Shown in pieces: positions 12,375 through 12,687 of a DNA stretch of 12,687 nucleotides (positions are counted from its first letter, which is position 1; every line of letters starts with the position of its first letter). The DNA comes from JBJSXF01 sp046086225 (GTDB lineage: Bacteria > Actinomycetota > Acidimicrobiia > IMCC26256 > PALSA-610), in contig JBJSXF010000112.1 of the NCBI GenBank assembly GCA_046086225.1, positions 1 to 12,687 on the forward strand, written 5' to 3'. A model generated the notes under the pieces. It was given only the letters and a program-made list of their open reading frames with translations. It was not told where the DNA came from and did no database searches. The translations under genes and the position numbers were made by a program.

Positions 12375-12687
12375 GTGACCGCCACCTCGTTCTGGCCGAC
12401 CCAGGACCACTGGTCGTGCGCGATTCCGCTCGCCACACCCCATCCTCGGCTCGAGGCGCTCGCCCCGACGGGGTTCGTGGCCCTCACCGACCGGGCCGAG
12501 CCCGTACCCGAAACCGAGTACCGCTCGCTCACCTACATGGACTGGAAGAGCGGCGGTGACACCCACTTCGCGCCCATCGCCAGCGCCGACGGCGAGCTCG
12601 ACTGCCGGGGCTTCTGGAGCGCCGAGCACCAGCACCCCGACAAGGAGGCCCGCCTCACCACGAACGCTGCGCTCGCCCCCGCCCTCA
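12375..12687 (+). CDS. Hypothetical protein, N-terminal 104 residues (runs off right edge)
   Basis: The frame opens with GTG at 12375 and stays open to the window edge. Most codons end in G or C, as in the neighbouring genes, and a TAGCAT hexamer sits 7 nt upstream, so it is likely a real gene start. The protein begins VTATSFWPTQDHWSCAIPLA and continues with LEALAPTGFVALTDR, TEYRSLTYMDWKSGGDTHFAPIASADGELDCRGFWSAEHQHPDKEARL. It has no signal peptide or membrane segment. It is rich in Trp, His and Asp and looks like a soluble globular protein. I do not recognise a family. It follows the acyl-CoA dehydrogenase by 46 nt on the same strand but seems to have its own promoter. Confidence 0.68.
   Translation, partial: MTATSFWPTQDHWSCAIPLATPHPRLEALAPTGFVALTDRAEPVPETEYRSLTYMDWKSGGDTHFAPIASADGELDCRGFWSAEHQHPDKEARLTTNAALAPAL

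Overview
The window is a compact, very GC-rich stretch of bacterial chromosome. G or C dominates third codon positions, GTG starts are frequent, and several genes have no Shine-Dalgarno site but a TANNNT-like hexamer 6-9 nt before the start codon. With the gene content (acyl-CoA dehydrogenase, EtfBA, DUF6285, SRPBCC, OmpR-type two-component system) this suggests an actinobacterium, perhaps an Acidimicrobiia-like lineage; the lineage is inference. I saw no mobile element, CRISPR array, tRNA or rRNA.

Layout. Positions 1-452 (-) hold the N-terminal part of an SMP-30/gluconolactonase-type beta-propeller, divergent from a DUF7064/DUF7065-type protein at 498-1520 (+). A minus-strand operon follows, read from right to left: OmpR-type response regulator (3945-3226), sensor kinase (3229-2177) and stand-alone ribB (2160-1525). 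The regulator and kinase genes overlap by 4 nt, and ribB starts 16 nt after the kinase stop behind a clear Shine-Dalgarno. An 11-bp-period direct repeat upstream of the regulator could be its own operator. Positions 3946-4216 carry no gene; their right part is a GGGCA-rich repeat tract leading into a small HTH/coiled-coil protein (4217-4708).

From 4769 to 7594 four plus-strand genes are tightly packed: an APH-fold phosphotransferase, a DUF6285 protein, exonuclease III (xth) and a DUF429 predicted nuclease. The first two look like the LvaA/LvaB pair of 4-hydroxyacyl-CoA phosphorylation. The DUF429 gene overlaps, tail to tail, the end of a minus-strand etfB-etfA operon (9324-7578). Divergent from etfB is a geranylgeranyl-reductase-family flavoprotein (9446-10633). 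An SRPBCC protein and an ACAD10/11-like acyl-CoA dehydrogenase (10696-12328) follow, and an unrecognised gene starts at 12375 and runs off the window.

Common theme. Much of the content concerns acyl-CoA oxidation and flavin electron transfer: an acyl-CoA dehydrogenase, its likely electron acceptor EtfAB, a second FAD oxidoreductase, a flavin-precursor enzyme (RibB), and a kinase/DUF6285 pair that could route 4-hydroxyacyl-CoAs to the dehydrogenase-like enzyme. Most of the window is ordinary. The best leads are the split LvaA/LvaB/LvaC-like set, the ribB-containing two-component operon with its candidate operator, and the recurring leaderless-promoter spacing.
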